A DNA stretch of 64,000 bases from Methanosaeta sp. PtaB.Bin039. Lineage in GTDB: Archaea; Halobacteriota; Methanosarcinia; Methanotrichales; Methanotrichaceae. Made by a program: the position numbers and the translations under genes. Below, piece after piece: positions 1 through 8,555 of the stretch; position 1 is the stretch's first letter, and every line of letters starts with the position of its first letter. Location: NCBI GenBank assembly GCA_002067795.1, contig MVQI01000020.1, positions 1-64,000 of the forward strand, read 5' to 3'. Under the pieces are notes generated by a model that saw nothing but the letters and a program-made list of their open reading frames with translations, made no database searches and was not told the DNA's origin.

Positions 1-936
1 ACGATGTCCGGAGCAGCTCAGGGCCGCTCCGCTCTGGGTGGAGATGCGCAGGTAATGGGCGTCAGCTGCTTCGACGAGGAAGCGGCCAGCGTGCTCTCGT
101 CAGGCGAAATTGGCATGACTGTCTCAGGCCTATACATGTCGAGAGACAAGCTGCAGAAGTTCGGCCTGGCTGCCAGAAACGACGAGCTATCCGGACGAAC
201 CGCTGGAACTGATTACGGCATCATCCCACCAGGGTACATTCCACCGGGGACGACTACTTACGGCTATTATAATGATCCACGCGCATATGTCCTCCAGGGA
301 TATCGTTGGCTCAGTGATCCTCAACTGAAACTATATCTTAGACAAGACACAGCACTATCCGGTGAGGGGCTAGACTCAGCACTTGCAGCTAATGAAATAG
401 CTGCTGCTGCGAACACATGGGACAATGTGGCTAAGGAAAACTTGTTCGCAGACATTGATTTAGTGACCAAATCGGGATTATTATTTAGCGCAGACCGCTA
501 CGATGGAAGGAACGTACACGCTTGGAAGAAGGTATCTAGCGATGCATTGGCATACTCACGCACGTACTATACTCAGAATTCTCTATATAAAGTGAATGGA
601 TACTTTAGGGCGTTAGAGTCGGATGTGGTCTATAACACTCGCTGGGGATGGACGACTGTTCAGGACAATGCTGTACTCGTGAGGGATAGTCGGGGCAATG
701 CGATTCCTGGATATAGCATTCTGGATCTCCAGAGCGTGGCCGCTCATGAGCTGGGGCATACCCTGGGAATGGGAGATACCTACCTGCATAGCCTCTACAA
801 GTACGACCTTGCACAGATCATGGGCTTCTATGACGATCCGGGGCCTGGCTATTACACCACCTATCCGGCCTTGAATAATCCGCAAAGGTGGCTGGGCGAG
901 GGTGATATGTCAGGAATTCGGAAGCTATACGGCTAG
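1..936 (+). CDS. Secreted metzincin-type zinc metalloprotease, 5' end cut by window
   Basis: The reading frame is open to the first base of the window, so the N-terminus is missing; the first in-frame ATG (base 4) is probably internal. The C-terminal catalytic part carries HELGHTLGMGD at residues 248-258 counted from that ATG. This is the HExxHxxGxxD zinc-binding motif of metzincins, with three zinc ligands and the catalytic Glu. A downstream QIMGFY segment supplies a Met at about the right distance for a Met-turn. The protein is closely similar along its whole visible length to the next gene (shared SDVVYNTRWGWTT block, same C-terminus), so the two are tandem paralogues. By analogy with the neighbour it should carry a signal peptide and act outside the cell. 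Family known; substrate unknown. Confidence 0.82.
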   Translation, partial: TMSGAAQGRSALGGDAQVMGVSCFDEEAASVLSSGEIGMTVSGLYMSRDKLQKFGLAARNDELSGRTAGTDYGIIPPGYIPPGTTTYGYYNDPRAYVLQGYRWLSDPQLKLYLRQDTALSGEGLDSALAANEIAAAANTWDNVAKENLFADIDLVTKSGLLFSADRYDGRNVHAWKKVSSDALAYSRTYYTQNSLYKVNGYFRALESDVVYNTRWGWTTVQDNAVLVRDSRGNAIPGYSILDLQSVAAHELGHTLGMGDTYLHSLYKYDLAQIMGFYDDPGPGYYTTYPALNNPQRWLGEGDMSGIRKLYG

Positions 937-938
937 AT

Positions 939-972
939 GGACCTGTGTCCAGGTCCTTAATTTCTCTTTTTC
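939..972 (+). terminator. Hairpin plus T-rich terminator after first protease
   Basis: A 7-bp stem (GGACCTG at 939-945, CAGGTCC at 950-956) follows the stop codon directly and is trailed by a T-rich tract. The layout fits an intrinsic terminator separating the two tandem protease genes. Confidence 0.6.
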
Positions 973-1075
973 GTCTGAGCATACTCATTAACGTACCGCC
1001 AAATTGATACTACTTAATCATTTAAATTGTGGCCTCCAAGCGCAATTGTTTTTTACCATAAAGTTTTTCCAATTG

Positions 1076-1101
1076 CTGGCAGGCCTTGTGGAACCTGCCA
1101 G
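1076..1101 (+). repeat. 8-bp inverted repeat in leader of second protease
   Basis: CTGGCAGG (1076-1083) and CCTGCCAG (1094-1101) form a perfect 8-bp stem with a 10-nt loop. It ends 25 nt before the ATG at 1127 and lies upstream of the GGAGG ribosome binding site. It has no T tract, so a leader structure or protein-binding site is more likely than a terminator. No function is shown. Confidence 0.4.
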
Positions 1102-1126
1102 TGTGGAAAATCAGTGGAGGTATAGC

Positions 1127-2443
1127 ATGAAATTTGAGACCTCATTAGCTTTGCTGGCGGATGTCCTTCTTTTATCATCTCTTCTGACGCCAGCCTGCGG
1201 CATAACCTCCAGCTTCGGGACGGAGAGCTCAACAGGAGCAGTCTGTGTAGCTGGAAAGTACGATCTGGACCGATCAGGATCGCTGACGGACAGAACCAGC
1301 CTTGGCCAGGGAATAGCCAGCCGAAATCTCCAGGCCGGCGGCGGAGGCCGAAGCAGCGTGACCGACTCGATCTCCGGCCGGGACGGATCCGGGCAGGGCT
1401 TCTCTCTGACCAAGACCGCAAGCGTGGACGGCTCGCTGCAGACGTCCTCCAGTGCAGCAGCAACCCCGGAGGGCGGCGTTCTCAGCCAGAACACCGACCT
1501 ATCCGGGGATGGCGGGCTCTTCGCCATCCAGTCCGTATCCAGCGGCAACATCGTGGCTGCGGCAGCCGGATACTCAGGCGACGGCGAGCTGGCTTCAAGC
1601 ATATCCGCAGCTGCCGCCGACCGGTCTGCTCTCTCTGGCGGCGCCCAGGTTATGGGCGTGGACTGCTTCGACCAGCAGGCAGCCGACTTCCTGTCCTCAG
1701 GCGACCTTGGGATGACAGTCTCAGGCCTGTATCAGTCTGGCGACGAGCTTCAGAGATTCGGCCTCTCGGCCAGAAACGCAGAGAGGTCTGGCCGGGTATC
1801 CGAGGCGACATACGGCCGGATCACCACAGGCACCTACGGCTACTACAACGAGCCTTCCGCCTTTGTCATCCAGGGGTACCGCTGGACAGATAATCCCAGC
1901 CTGAAGCTGTGGGTGCGGCAGGACTCTGCCCTTACAGGTGAGGGGCTCACTGCCGCAGCGGCCGTCGGCTCCTTATCAGCGGCTGCAGAGACCTGGGATG
2001 GGGCAGTGGCCGGACAAAGCCTGTTCAATGACGTGGTCAGCGCCTCTACCTCTGTCAACGCCGACCGTTACGACCGCAACAACGTCCACGCCTGGAAGTA
2101 CGTGGCATCCAGTGCTCTTGGCTACTCCAGGACGTGGTACACCACTGCAAGTCCCATGACCGTAGCCGGGCGCAGATACAACCGGGCCCTTGAGTCGGAC
2201 GTGGTCTACAATACTCGCTGGGGATGGACCACGGACAAGAGCCGGGCAAGCGTCTCCCGAAAGATCTACGACGTGCAGACCGTGGCCACCCACGAGCTGG
2301 GCCATACGCTCGGCCTGGGCGACACATATCTGAACAGCATCTACAAGTGGGACCTCTCGCAGATCATGGGCTTTTACGACGCACCCCAGCGAGAACTGGG
2401 AGTTGGAGATAAGACCGGTATCAGGACGATCTACGGGAATTAA
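1127..2443 (+). CDS. Secreted metzincin-type zinc metalloprotease
   Basis: 438 residues from the ATG at 1127, chosen because GGAGG precedes it and because it starts a good signal peptide (Met-Lys, then a hydrophobic run to about residue 22 with a Cys near the cleavage region); an in-frame start 41 codons upstream would bury that signal. Residues about 30-200 are rich in Ser, Gly and Ala, typical of an exported linker or prodomain. The catalytic end holds HELGHTLGLGD at 389-399 (HExxHxxGxxD) followed by QIMGFYD, a plausible Met-turn. It is the full-length paralogue of the truncated gene upstream. Likely a cell-surface or secreted peptidase; the substrate is not predictable. Own hairpin terminators on both sides suggest each copy is transcribed separately. 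Confidence 0.85.
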   Translation: MKFETSLALLADVLLLSSLLTPACGITSSFGTESSTGAVCVAGKYDLDRSGSLTDRTSLGQGIASRNLQAGGGGRSSVTDSISGRDGSGQGFSLTKTASVDGSLQTSSSAAATPEGGVLSQNTDLSGDGGLFAIQSVSSGNIVAAAAGYSGDGELASSISAAAADRSALSGGAQVMGVDCFDQQAADFLSSGDLGMTVSGLYQSGDELQRFGLSARNAERSGRVSEATYGRITTGTYGYYNEPSAFVIQGYRWTDNPSLKLWVRQDSALTGEGLTAAAAVGSLSAAAETWDGAVAGQSLFNDVVSASTSVNADRYDRNNVHAWKYVASSALGYSRTWYTTASPMTVAGRRYNRALESDVVYNTRWGWTTDKSRASVSRKIYDVQTVATHELGHTLGLGDTYLNSIYKWDLSQIMGFYDAPQRELGVGDKTGIRTIYGN

Positions 2444-2445
2444 GA

Positions 2446-2474
2446 GGAAGCCCTTTTGGCTTCCATGCTTTTTT
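2446..2474 (+). terminator. Strong intrinsic terminator
   Basis: GGAAGCC (2446-2452) and GGCTTCC (2458-2464) form a perfect 7-bp stem with a 5-nt loop, followed by a run of Ts at 2469-2474. It begins 3 nt after the stop of the second metalloprotease and faces the convergent glucan phosphorylase gene. Confidence 0.8.
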
Positions 2475-2530
2475 ATTCATTAGATTCCGATGTCTGAGGA
2501 AATCGACAGCTTGGGGCTGCAATAAGCATC

Positions 2531-5029
2531 TCATCGCTGCCACAATATGTGGCCCTCCTCCTTGGGGACCAGAGCCTCTTTATGGTAGGGGACGAGGCGG
2601 GGCGTGTAGTGATGGGACGGACGGCTGGCTGGAACAGATGCCTGATACATCCAGCTCACCTCCTCTCTGGGCGCCGACTTCAGAATATCCATTTCTTTGA
2701 CAAATGGCTGCTCTTCCTTCAGGGGATCTGCATATACCTCCGCTTTCACATCCTCTGGCTGCAAAGATCCCAGGTGGACCAGGGCCGTGATCTGCCAATC
2801 GTCCCCCTCCCGGTCCACCTGCATATGGACGAAGCGCACCTGTGACCATCCGGCTTCAATTCTGGATTGCCACGCTTCAAGCTCCCTGGCGAGCCGACCA
2901 CCATCAGCGCTCCGCCTGCGGTAAGCAGATGCGGCGGGCAGGTATAGCTTCTCCAGATACTCCTGCATCATGCGGTTGCTTGAAAACTGCGGCGTGAGGG
3001 TGGTCATGCTGCGGCGGATTCTGGCGATCCAGCTTCGAGGAAGGCCATCCTCATCCCTCTGGTAGAACTCTGGGATCACCTCTTCCTCAAGCAGTCGGTA
3101 CAGCGCAAAGCCGTCCCGGGCATCGCCTGCCTTTCCCACCTCTCGATCTCCTCCAACCGCCCAGCCAAGTCCCGGCTTGTACGCCTCATCCCACCAGCCG
3201 TCCAGGGTGGAGAGGTTTAGCCCCCCATTCACCAGCACTTTCATGCCGCTCGTGCCGCAGGCCTCCATCGGCCGGCGGGGCAGGTTGATCCAGACGTCTA
3301 TCCCTGCGACCAGCCTCTGGGCCAGGACCATATCGTAATCCTCCAGGAACACAACCCGTCCTGCCAGATCCTGACGGCTGGCAAATGAGGCCAGCTCCCT
3401 TATCATGGACTTTCCCTCCTCGTCGTTGGGATGTGCCTTTCCTGCGAGCACCAGCTGGACCGGCCGGCTCTGATCCGATAGCAGCCTGATCAGGCGGTTG
3501 CGGTCGTGCAGAAGGAGATTTGGCCTCTTGTATTCTGCGAACCGGCGGGCGAAGCCAAGGGTCAGGGCGGCTGGGTCAAGCACGCTCTTCGCCATACGAA
3601 TCTCCTCAGGCGGGGCGCAATGCTCCACCATCTGCCTGACCAGCCGTGAGCGCACGTAATCCACCAGGCCCTGGCGGCAGAGCGAGCGCAGTGTCCATAT
3701 TGTCCTGTCCTCAGCTTCGGATATCCCTGAGAATGCCTCCTGAGACGATGCCCAGTAGCTTTCACCGCAGGTACAGGCCCAGAGCAGGCTTGCCTGGGGA
3801 GACTCCCAGGTGGGGACGTGGACACCATTGGTGATATGGATCACCGGCACCTGCGGCCACGGCCAGCGTGGATACAGTGGTGAGAAGAGCCGGCGGCAAA
3901 CCTGACCATGCAGCCTGCTAACGCCGTTGGCAAAGAGGCTGCCACGTAGGGCCAGGCCTGTCACCGAGCCCCCGTCGCCGCCAGCCGGCTGCCGGCCCAG
4001 GGATAGCAGGTCTTCCATGTCGATTCCCACCAGGTCGGCATAGGCCTGTCCATACTGGCGGACGAGGGCGGGATCCAGCCGGTCGAAGCCTGCAGCCACC
4101 GGGGTGTGGGCGGTGAAGACGTTTCCGCCTCTGGTGGCCCATAGCGCCGCCTGGAAAGACAGGCCGGTCTGACGCATGAAGCTGTATGCCCGTGCCAGGA
4201 TTACGAAAGCTGCATGTCCCTCGTTTATATGGCAAACATCAGGCGAGAGCCCCAGTGCCTCGAGGGCAAGCCAACCGCCTGATCCAAGGGCTATCTCCTG
4301 GATCAGCCGCTTCTCGTTGCCTGGTGCGTAGAGATTTGCTGTGACTCCTCTATCCCAGGGGCTGTTGAGCGGATCGTTGCTGTCCAGCAGGTATAGCCCC
4401 ACCCGGCCAACCCTGGCCAGCCACACACGCAAGGACAGCTCCCTTCCCGGAAGCGCTATCTTGACCCGCAGTCTGCCTCCTGTCCTGTCCTGGACTGGGA
4501 CCACTGGCAGTATGGTTGGATCGTTATACGGGAAAGCTTCCACCTGGGAGCCGTCCTTGGCAATCACCTGGCGGAAGTAGCCCTGCTGGTACAGCAGCCC
4601 CATCCCCACGACCGGCACCCCGAGGTCGCTGGCAGTCTTGAGGAAGTCACCGGCCAAGATGCCCAGGCCTCCAGAGTAGACTGGAAGGGATTCGCCAAGC
4701 CCGAACTCCATGCTGAAGTAGGCCACAAGCGACAGCCCTCTGTAGCGGCTGGAAAACCAGCTGACGCTGTCCAGATGCCCTCGGCGGCGGTCCTGCCACT
4801 CCTGTAGCTCCCTCTTCAGCGACTGATCAGATGCAGCCGCTTCTAGCACGGAGCCGGATACGTTTTGCAGCATCAGATAGGGATTGCTGGACCGGGACCA
4901 GGCATCCGGGTCCAACCGCTGCCAGATCCTCTCTCCCAAAGCCATGGAGTTCCAGCGAAGATCCGAGGCCAGGTCGGCCAGCCCTTCCAGCCCCTCTGGA
5001 AGCTGCCGATCCAGATCCGCGATGCTCAA
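2531..5029 (-). CDS. glgP: Alpha-glucan (glycogen/maltodextrin) phosphorylase, GT35
   Basis: 832 residues. The enzyme releases glucose 1-phosphate from alpha-1,4-glucan with pyridoxal phosphate as cofactor, in the cytoplasm. The N-terminus (LSDLRWN-like start) matches the DUF3417 region of the shorter archaeal/bacterial phosphorylase subfamily. The EACGTSGMKVLVNGG segment near residue 590-602 is the PLP-binding motif, with Lys597 as the Schiff-base lysine. Nearby are other family signatures (VFTAHTPVAAG, HINEGHAAF, RRPMEACG). A C-terminal region of about 150 residues is beta-rich, as in this subfamily. It ends a minus-strand run after the NfeD protein (6-bp gap), although the functions differ. 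Role: mobilising storage glycogen, common in methanogens. Confidence 0.95.
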   Translation of the reverse strand: MSIADLDRQLPEGLEGLADLASDLRWNSMALGERIWQRLDPDAWSRSSNPYLMLQNVSGSVLEAAASDQSLKRELQEWQDRRRGHLDSVSWFSSRYRGLSLVAYFSMEFGLGESLPVYSGGLGILAGDFLKTASDLGVPVVGMGLLYQQGYFRQVIAKDGSQVEAFPYNDPTILPVVPVQDRTGGRLRVKIALPGRELSLRVWLARVGRVGLYLLDSNDPLNSPWDRGVTANLYAPGNEKRLIQEIALGSGGWLALEALGLSPDVCHINEGHAAFVILARAYSFMRQTGLSFQAALWATRGGNVFTAHTPVAAGFDRLDPALVRQYGQAYADLVGIDMEDLLSLGRQPAGGDGGSVTGLALRGSLFANGVSRLHGQVCRRLFSPLYPRWPWPQVPVIHITNGVHVPTWESPQASLLWACTCGESYWASSQEAFSGISEAEDRTIWTLRSLCRQGLVDYVRSRLVRQMVEHCAPPEEIRMAKSVLDPAALTLGFARRFAEYKRPNLLLHDRNRLIRLLSDQSRPVQLVLAGKAHPNDEEGKSMIRELASFASRQDLAGRVVFLEDYDMVLAQRLVAGIDVWINLPRRPMEACGTSGMKVLVNGGLNLSTLDGWWDEAYKPGLGWAVGGDREVGKAGDARDGFALYRLLEEEVIPEFYQRDEDGLPRSWIARIRRSMTTLTPQFSSNRMMQEYLEKLYLPAASAYRRRSADGGRLARELEAWQSRIEAGWSQVRFVHMQVDREGDDWQITALVHLGSLQPEDVKAEVYADPLKEEQPFVKEMDILKSAPREEVSWMYQASVPASRPSHHYTPRLVPYHKEALVPKEEGHILWQR

Positions 5030-5035
5030 GCTCCA

Positions 5036-6328
5036 TCACCCTATCCGTCTCACCTTCAGCATGCGGTCCTTCCTCTCAAGCACCGCGACGCTCTCACCTT
5101 TCTCAACAAGGCCCTCAGACTCCGCTTCCCAGTATTCCCCCTGGAATAGGACGAAGCCACGAGGGTTTAAGCGTTGCATGGCTATTGCGGTGCTTGCGAC
5201 CTGGTCCTGGAAAGGTGGCCTAAGCCTCGCCTGGGCCACCTTGAATACCGACCAGGCGAAGAAACCTGCCAGAAGGACGGAAGGCACCAGGAACATGCCC
5301 ATAACCGAGCGCTGGTAATTCGCCGGAAGATACCACTGGGGAAAGCTTACAGGTGCGAATAGTGCAGTTCCGGCAATAATGCATATGATGCCGGCAAGCC
5401 CCAGCAGCCCCAGGGAATGGGCGTGAAGCTCGGCCAGTATCAGGCCCATGCCCAGAACAATGAGAAATAGGGCTCCCAGATTTACGTCGAATCCCTGGCC
5501 TATCAGACCCAGGGCCAGGGCTATCACCCCGAATACCTCCGCCCCATGCCCGGGATTGGAGAGTCCGAAGATAAGTGCATAAAGCCCGATCAGTACAAGC
5601 AGCCCGGCGATCATGGGGTCGGCCAGCACCTGAAGCACCTGGAGCCGTATGTCGGGCTGGAACTGCGATATCTCCGCACCTGCCGTGGACAGTGTGCGGT
5701 TCCGGGCGATCCGCCCGTCGAGCTGGCGCAGGAGATCTTCCTGGCTTTCTGCCACAAGCTCGATCACTCCTTGCTCCAGGGCCGTCTCTGCATTCAGGTT
5801 CAAGTTGCTCTGAACAAACTGCCTGGCAGCGGTGACGTTTCGCCCATGCAGGCGAGCTTTCTCCTCGATCAGGGCGACAATCGCGTTATTCGTCTTGCTG
5901 TCGTTCACAGGCTCGGTGGAACCTGTGGGTGTCAGCCGGACTGGCTGAGCTGATCCGATAATAGTCCCCGGCGCCATGGCTGCGATGTCGCAGCTCATGA
6001 GTATCAGGGTCCCGGCAGACCAGGCCTTGGCTCCACTCGGGGATACGTAGCCCACCGCCAAAACCTCGCTTCTCTCAAGCAGGCTTACGATCTCCAGCGT
6101 CTCGGTGAGGCCGCCACCAGGCGTGTCCAGCAAAAGCAGCAGGACAGAGGCATTTGTCTCTCCTGCCGATTCAATGGACTGGCGTATGAGCTCGACGCTG
6201 GCAGGCGTGATGGCATCGCTTAGATCAACCGCCAGGACCTCAGCGCTGTCGGCGGCGTTGACTGACAGAGCCAGGGCTAGGTACAGCAGGATAACCGAGA
6301 TTGGAGATCTTGCCTCCGGCCGAGCCAT
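5036..6328 (-). CDS. NfeD-family membrane-bound serine protease (ClpP-like)
   Basis: 430 residues. A signal/anchor segment (about 8-26) leads into a ClpP-fold protease domain (30-230). The catalytic dyad is visible: Ser104 in GAKAWSAGT and Lys145 in VNDSKTNN, 41 residues apart, the same spacing as reported for the Pyrococcus 1510-N protease (Ser97/Lys138). Four or so membrane segments follow (about 240-355) and a short OB-fold NfeD domain closes the protein. Such proteases cleave the C-terminus of partner stomatins. The partner SPFH gene lies immediately upstream on the same strand (17-bp gap), the usual nfeD-stomatin pair. Function is membrane quality control, inferred from family. Confidence 0.92.
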   Translation of the reverse strand: MARPEARSPISVILLYLALALSVNAADSAEVLAVDLSDAITPASVELIRQSIESAGETNASVLLLLLDTPGGGLTETLEIVSLLERSEVLAVGYVSPSGAKAWSAGTLILMSCDIAAMAPGTIIGSAQPVRLTPTGSTEPVNDSKTNNAIVALIEEKARLHGRNVTAARQFVQSNLNLNAETALEQGVIELVAESQEDLLRQLDGRIARNRTLSTAGAEISQFQPDIRLQVLQVLADPMIAGLLVLIGLYALIFGLSNPGHGAEVFGVIALALGLIGQGFDVNLGALFLIVLGMGLILAELHAHSLGLLGLAGIICIIAGTALFAPVSFPQWYLPANYQRSVMGMFLVPSVLLAGFFAWSVFKVAQARLRPPFQDQVASTAIAMQRLNPRGFVLFQGEYWEAESEGLVEKGESVAVLERKDRMLKVRRIG

Positions 6329-6345
6329 TACGCGGGACCTCTGCC

Positions 6346-7149
6346 TCAGGGGCTGCCCTGCCCCCGCCTGATGTTTTCCGAAGCCATCTCCTGCTGCAGG
6401 GCAGCTGAGAGGCCTGCCACCTCACCCATGCCTCCGCTGGAGGTTACCACGATAAGGTTCTTCTCACGGGCGATCTCGGCCAGTGTCTGCAGCTCTCGCA
6501 GCTTTATCGTGACCGGGACCTGCTGGTAGAGTGTAGCCGCCTCTGACATGGTCTTCGACGCCTGCAGCTCGCCGTCTGCCAGGATTATGCGGGACCTCTT
6601 CTCACGTTCCGCCTCGGCCTGTTTGGCAATAGCCCGCATCATGGATTCCGGGAGGCTCACATCTCGCAGCGTGACGCCGGTGACCTTTATGCCCCATGGA
6701 TCGGTATGACGGTCCAGTATCTCCTGCAGCTTTATGTTCAACTCCTCCCTCTTTGAGAGCAGATCGTCTAAGTCGATCTGTCCAAGCACATCTCGCAGGG
6801 TGGTCTGGGACAGAAGTGCTGTGGCCACCCGGAAATTCTCCACCTGTATGACCGCCTTGGCCGGTTCCACCACGCGGTAGTAGATCACCGCATCCACGTC
6901 CACAGTCACGTTGTCGCGGGTTATCACCACCTGCTTCTGGACGTCTATGGTTACCACCCGCAGGTCCATCAGGATCACCCGGTCGATGATGGGTATGATG
7001 AAGAACAGGCCCGGCCCCTTGACACCACTGTAGCGCCCAAGCCGGAATATCACCACCCTCTCGTACTCCCGGACGATCTTGATCGATTGGCTAAGGATCA
7101 GGACTATGACTACAAGGGCTATGAGCCCGTTAGAATCGAGTATGGCCAA
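6346..7149 (-). CDS. SPFH/stomatin-like membrane protein
   Basis: 267 residues if translation begins at TTG 7149-7147, preceded by GAGGGGTGA; a longer frame reaching 7302 would add a basic tail upstream of the TATA box and is unlikely. Residues 1-25 form one membrane segment, then EYERVVIFRLGR starts the SPFH/Band 7 domain, ending in a long coiled coil with the EKRSRIILADGE motif typical of prokaryotic stomatins. It is expected to oligomerise at the membrane and be processed by the NfeD protease encoded directly downstream. A TATA box at 7186-7194 probably drives the pair. Confidence 0.93.
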   Translation of the reverse strand: MAILDSNGLIALVVIVLILSQSIKIVREYERVVIFRLGRYSGVKGPGLFFIIPIIDRVILMDLRVVTIDVQKQVVITRDNVTVDVDAVIYYRVVEPAKAVIQVENFRVATALLSQTTLRDVLGQIDLDDLLSKREELNIKLQEILDRHTDPWGIKVTGVTLRDVSLPESMMRAIAKQAEAEREKRSRIILADGELQASKTMSEAATLYQQVPVTIKLRELQTLAEIAREKNLIVVTSSGGMGEVAGLSAALQQEMASENIRRGQGSP

Positions 7150-7185
7150 GGAATCACCCCTCGGCCATATCTTGCGATCTGATGT

Positions 7186-7194
7186 TTTAAATAT
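7186..7194 (-). promoter_or_regulatory. TATA box for stomatin-nfeD
   Basis: Read on the minus strand the element is ATATTTAAA, centred about 40 bp upstream of the TTG start at 7149. That spacing implies a short leader able to hold the GAGGGGTGA ribosome binding site. Confidence 0.55.
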
Positions 7195-7365
7195 CTTCGC
7201 CGCTGCCAACTGGCAGGCGAAAAAACGCTCCCTTGTCCCCGGAGGCCTGGCCAAAGCCATATATACGGTCCTCTCGCCAGAAGCGCCCGGCTTTATCTGC
7301 AACTTCGTATACGAGCATGGCAGACAAAGGCCGGAAAAAGACCTCCTCCAGGGTCTGGTTGCCCT

Positions 7366-7515
7366 CTACTTCTTGAACTCGGTATAACCGCACTTGCCGC
7401 AGCTCATTCGGTCCTTGTGCTCGGCCAAAAATACGCCGTTTCCACAGCGTGGGCAGATGGGTTTCCTCGACTTGATCGAATCTCCCGAAACCGTATAATA
7501 ATTGTGCACTGGCAT
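7366..7515 (-). CDS. rps27ae: 30S ribosomal protein S27ae
   Basis: 49 codons, below the usual size cut-off of gene callers. It starts MPVHNYYTV and ends GYTEFKK. Two CxxC pairs (Cys21/Cys24 in ICPRCG and Cys39/Cys42 in SCGKCG) form the zinc ribbon of S27ae. The start ATG at 7515-7513 follows a GGAGG-type site, and the gap to rps24e is 2 bp. The order rps24e-rps27ae within an operon that also encodes Rpo7 and Spt4 is widely conserved in archaea. Last gene of the operon. Confidence 0.95.
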   Translation of the reverse strand: MPVHNYYTVSGDSIKSRKPICPRCGNGVFLAEHKDRMSCGKCGYTEFKK

Positions 7516-7517
7516 CC

Positions 7518-7817
7518 TCACGCCTCCAGCTTCTTCTCGGCGAATGTGTTCCTGGCAATGATATGCTCGTTCTCCACCTGCTTGGCCCGCTCCTCACTCT
7601 CATAGATCTTGGCGTAGCCGTGTGTGACCCTCTTGCCGAAGTCGGTCTTCATCTCGCTGACTATGACCAGGCCAACCTTGGAGTTCATGGTTGCGGCCAG
7701 GCGCTCAACGACGCTCTTCCGAGACGGGGTGGCACCTTCCGGATGGTTGACCAAGAACGTGATCTCCCGCCTGTTCAGCAAGGGGTTGTTTCCCTCTTTG
7801 ATAACCTCGATATCCAT
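7518..7817 (-). CDS. rps24e: 30S ribosomal protein S24e
   Basis: 99 residues, the normal length. The N-terminal [23 protein letters not shown] block and the later [13 protein letters not shown] segment are diagnostic for the archaeal/eukaryotic S24e family. Its start overlaps the stop of the dephospho-CoA kinase gene by one base, so the two are probably translationally coupled. Confidence 0.97.
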   Translation of the reverse strand: MDIEVIKEGNNPLLNRREITFLVNHPEGATPSRKSVVERLAATMNSKVGLVIVSEMKTDFGKRVTHGYAKIYESEERAKQVENEHIIARNTFAEKKLEA

Positions 7818-8368
7818 TATGCTTCCTCCACAATCATCTTGTTCATGATTCCCTTGATCTCTTCCTTCTTCTTTGGCGTGACCAGCACCAGCACCGAGCC
7901 CTCACCTGGCTGGCCGTAGATTACTGCCGAACCGAGTGGCGCATAGAGGATTGCTGGCAGGGCGGCCAGGTCCTCCTCGCCGTTGACCACGATCTCCACC
8001 ATCTCCGTCCCGGCAAGGGAGTCTTTGATCAGATCCATAAACGGTCCGGTCAGGGTGGCAGCCGGATTTATCACGTTGACGCTCCGGTACTCCTGAGAGG
8101 TGGCGGAGCCGCGAGTCATGATTCCTTCCTTGACCTCTGGCTTCAACGGGGCTCGCTTGGTCTGGTGGTCCACGATCAATAGGTGGGGACGAAATCCTGC
8201 CTGGAGGAGATAGTAGGCAGTTATATCTCCCACAGCAATCAACCGGGCGGAGGTCCGCAAAACATCCTCCATCTGCCGGACGCAGTCCAGCCCTTTGCAA
8301 CGGTAAAGCCTTCCCAGAGGAGCCTTTAGCTCATCTCGCAGGCTGTGCGGAAGGATCAGGCTCTTCAA
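7817..8368 (-). CDS. GTP-dependent dephospho-CoA kinase (DUF359)
   Basis: 183 residues. The family phosphorylates dephospho-CoA using GTP, the last step of archaeal CoA biosynthesis. The conserved pattern is visible: ALIAVGDITAYYLL near 40-55, LLIVDHQTKR, then NPAATLT and VNGEEDLAALPAI, ending with a VYGQPGEGSVLV stretch. The start is a TTG at 8368 with GGTGCGAT upstream, right after the spt4 stop. It lies in the rpo7-spt4 operon, a position conserved across many archaea, which supports co-ordination with growth functions rather than with CoA genes. Confidence 0.92.
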   Translation of the reverse strand: MKSLILPHSLRDELKAPLGRLYRCKGLDCVRQMEDVLRTSARLIAVGDITAYYLLQAGFRPHLLIVDHQTKRAPLKPEVKEGIMTRGSATSQEYRSVNVINPAATLTGPFMDLIKDSLAGTEMVEIVVNGEEDLAALPAILYAPLGSAVIYGQPGEGSVLVLVTPKKKEEIKGIMNKMIVEEA

Positions 8369-8369
8369 T

Positions 8370-8555
8370 CTATCGCACCTTCAGAGCATACCTTCCAGGG
8401 AGGTTGATGCCCAGCCGCTCGGCCACCATGGAACCCTTGGGGTCGATTATTACCACATACCCTGACCAGTCTTTGCTCAGCGAGGCAGAGCTACAGATGG
8501 GACAGACCAAACCTTCCACTATGCGGTGACATTCCCGGCAGGCCTGGTCGGTCAT
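8370..8555 (-). CDS. spt4: Transcription elongation factor Spt4 (RpoE'')
   Basis: 61 residues. Four cysteines (Cys6, Cys9, Cys18, Cys21) form the zinc ribbon, followed by the SKDWSGYVVIIDP and LPGRYALKV blocks typical of archaeal Spt4. It pairs with Spt5 and binds the RNA polymerase clamp to promote processive elongation. Its start overlaps the end of rpo7 by 4 bp. Confidence 0.96.
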   Translation of the reverse strand: MTDQACRECHRIVEGLVCPICSSASLSKDWSGYVVIIDPKGSMVAERLGINLPGRYALKVR

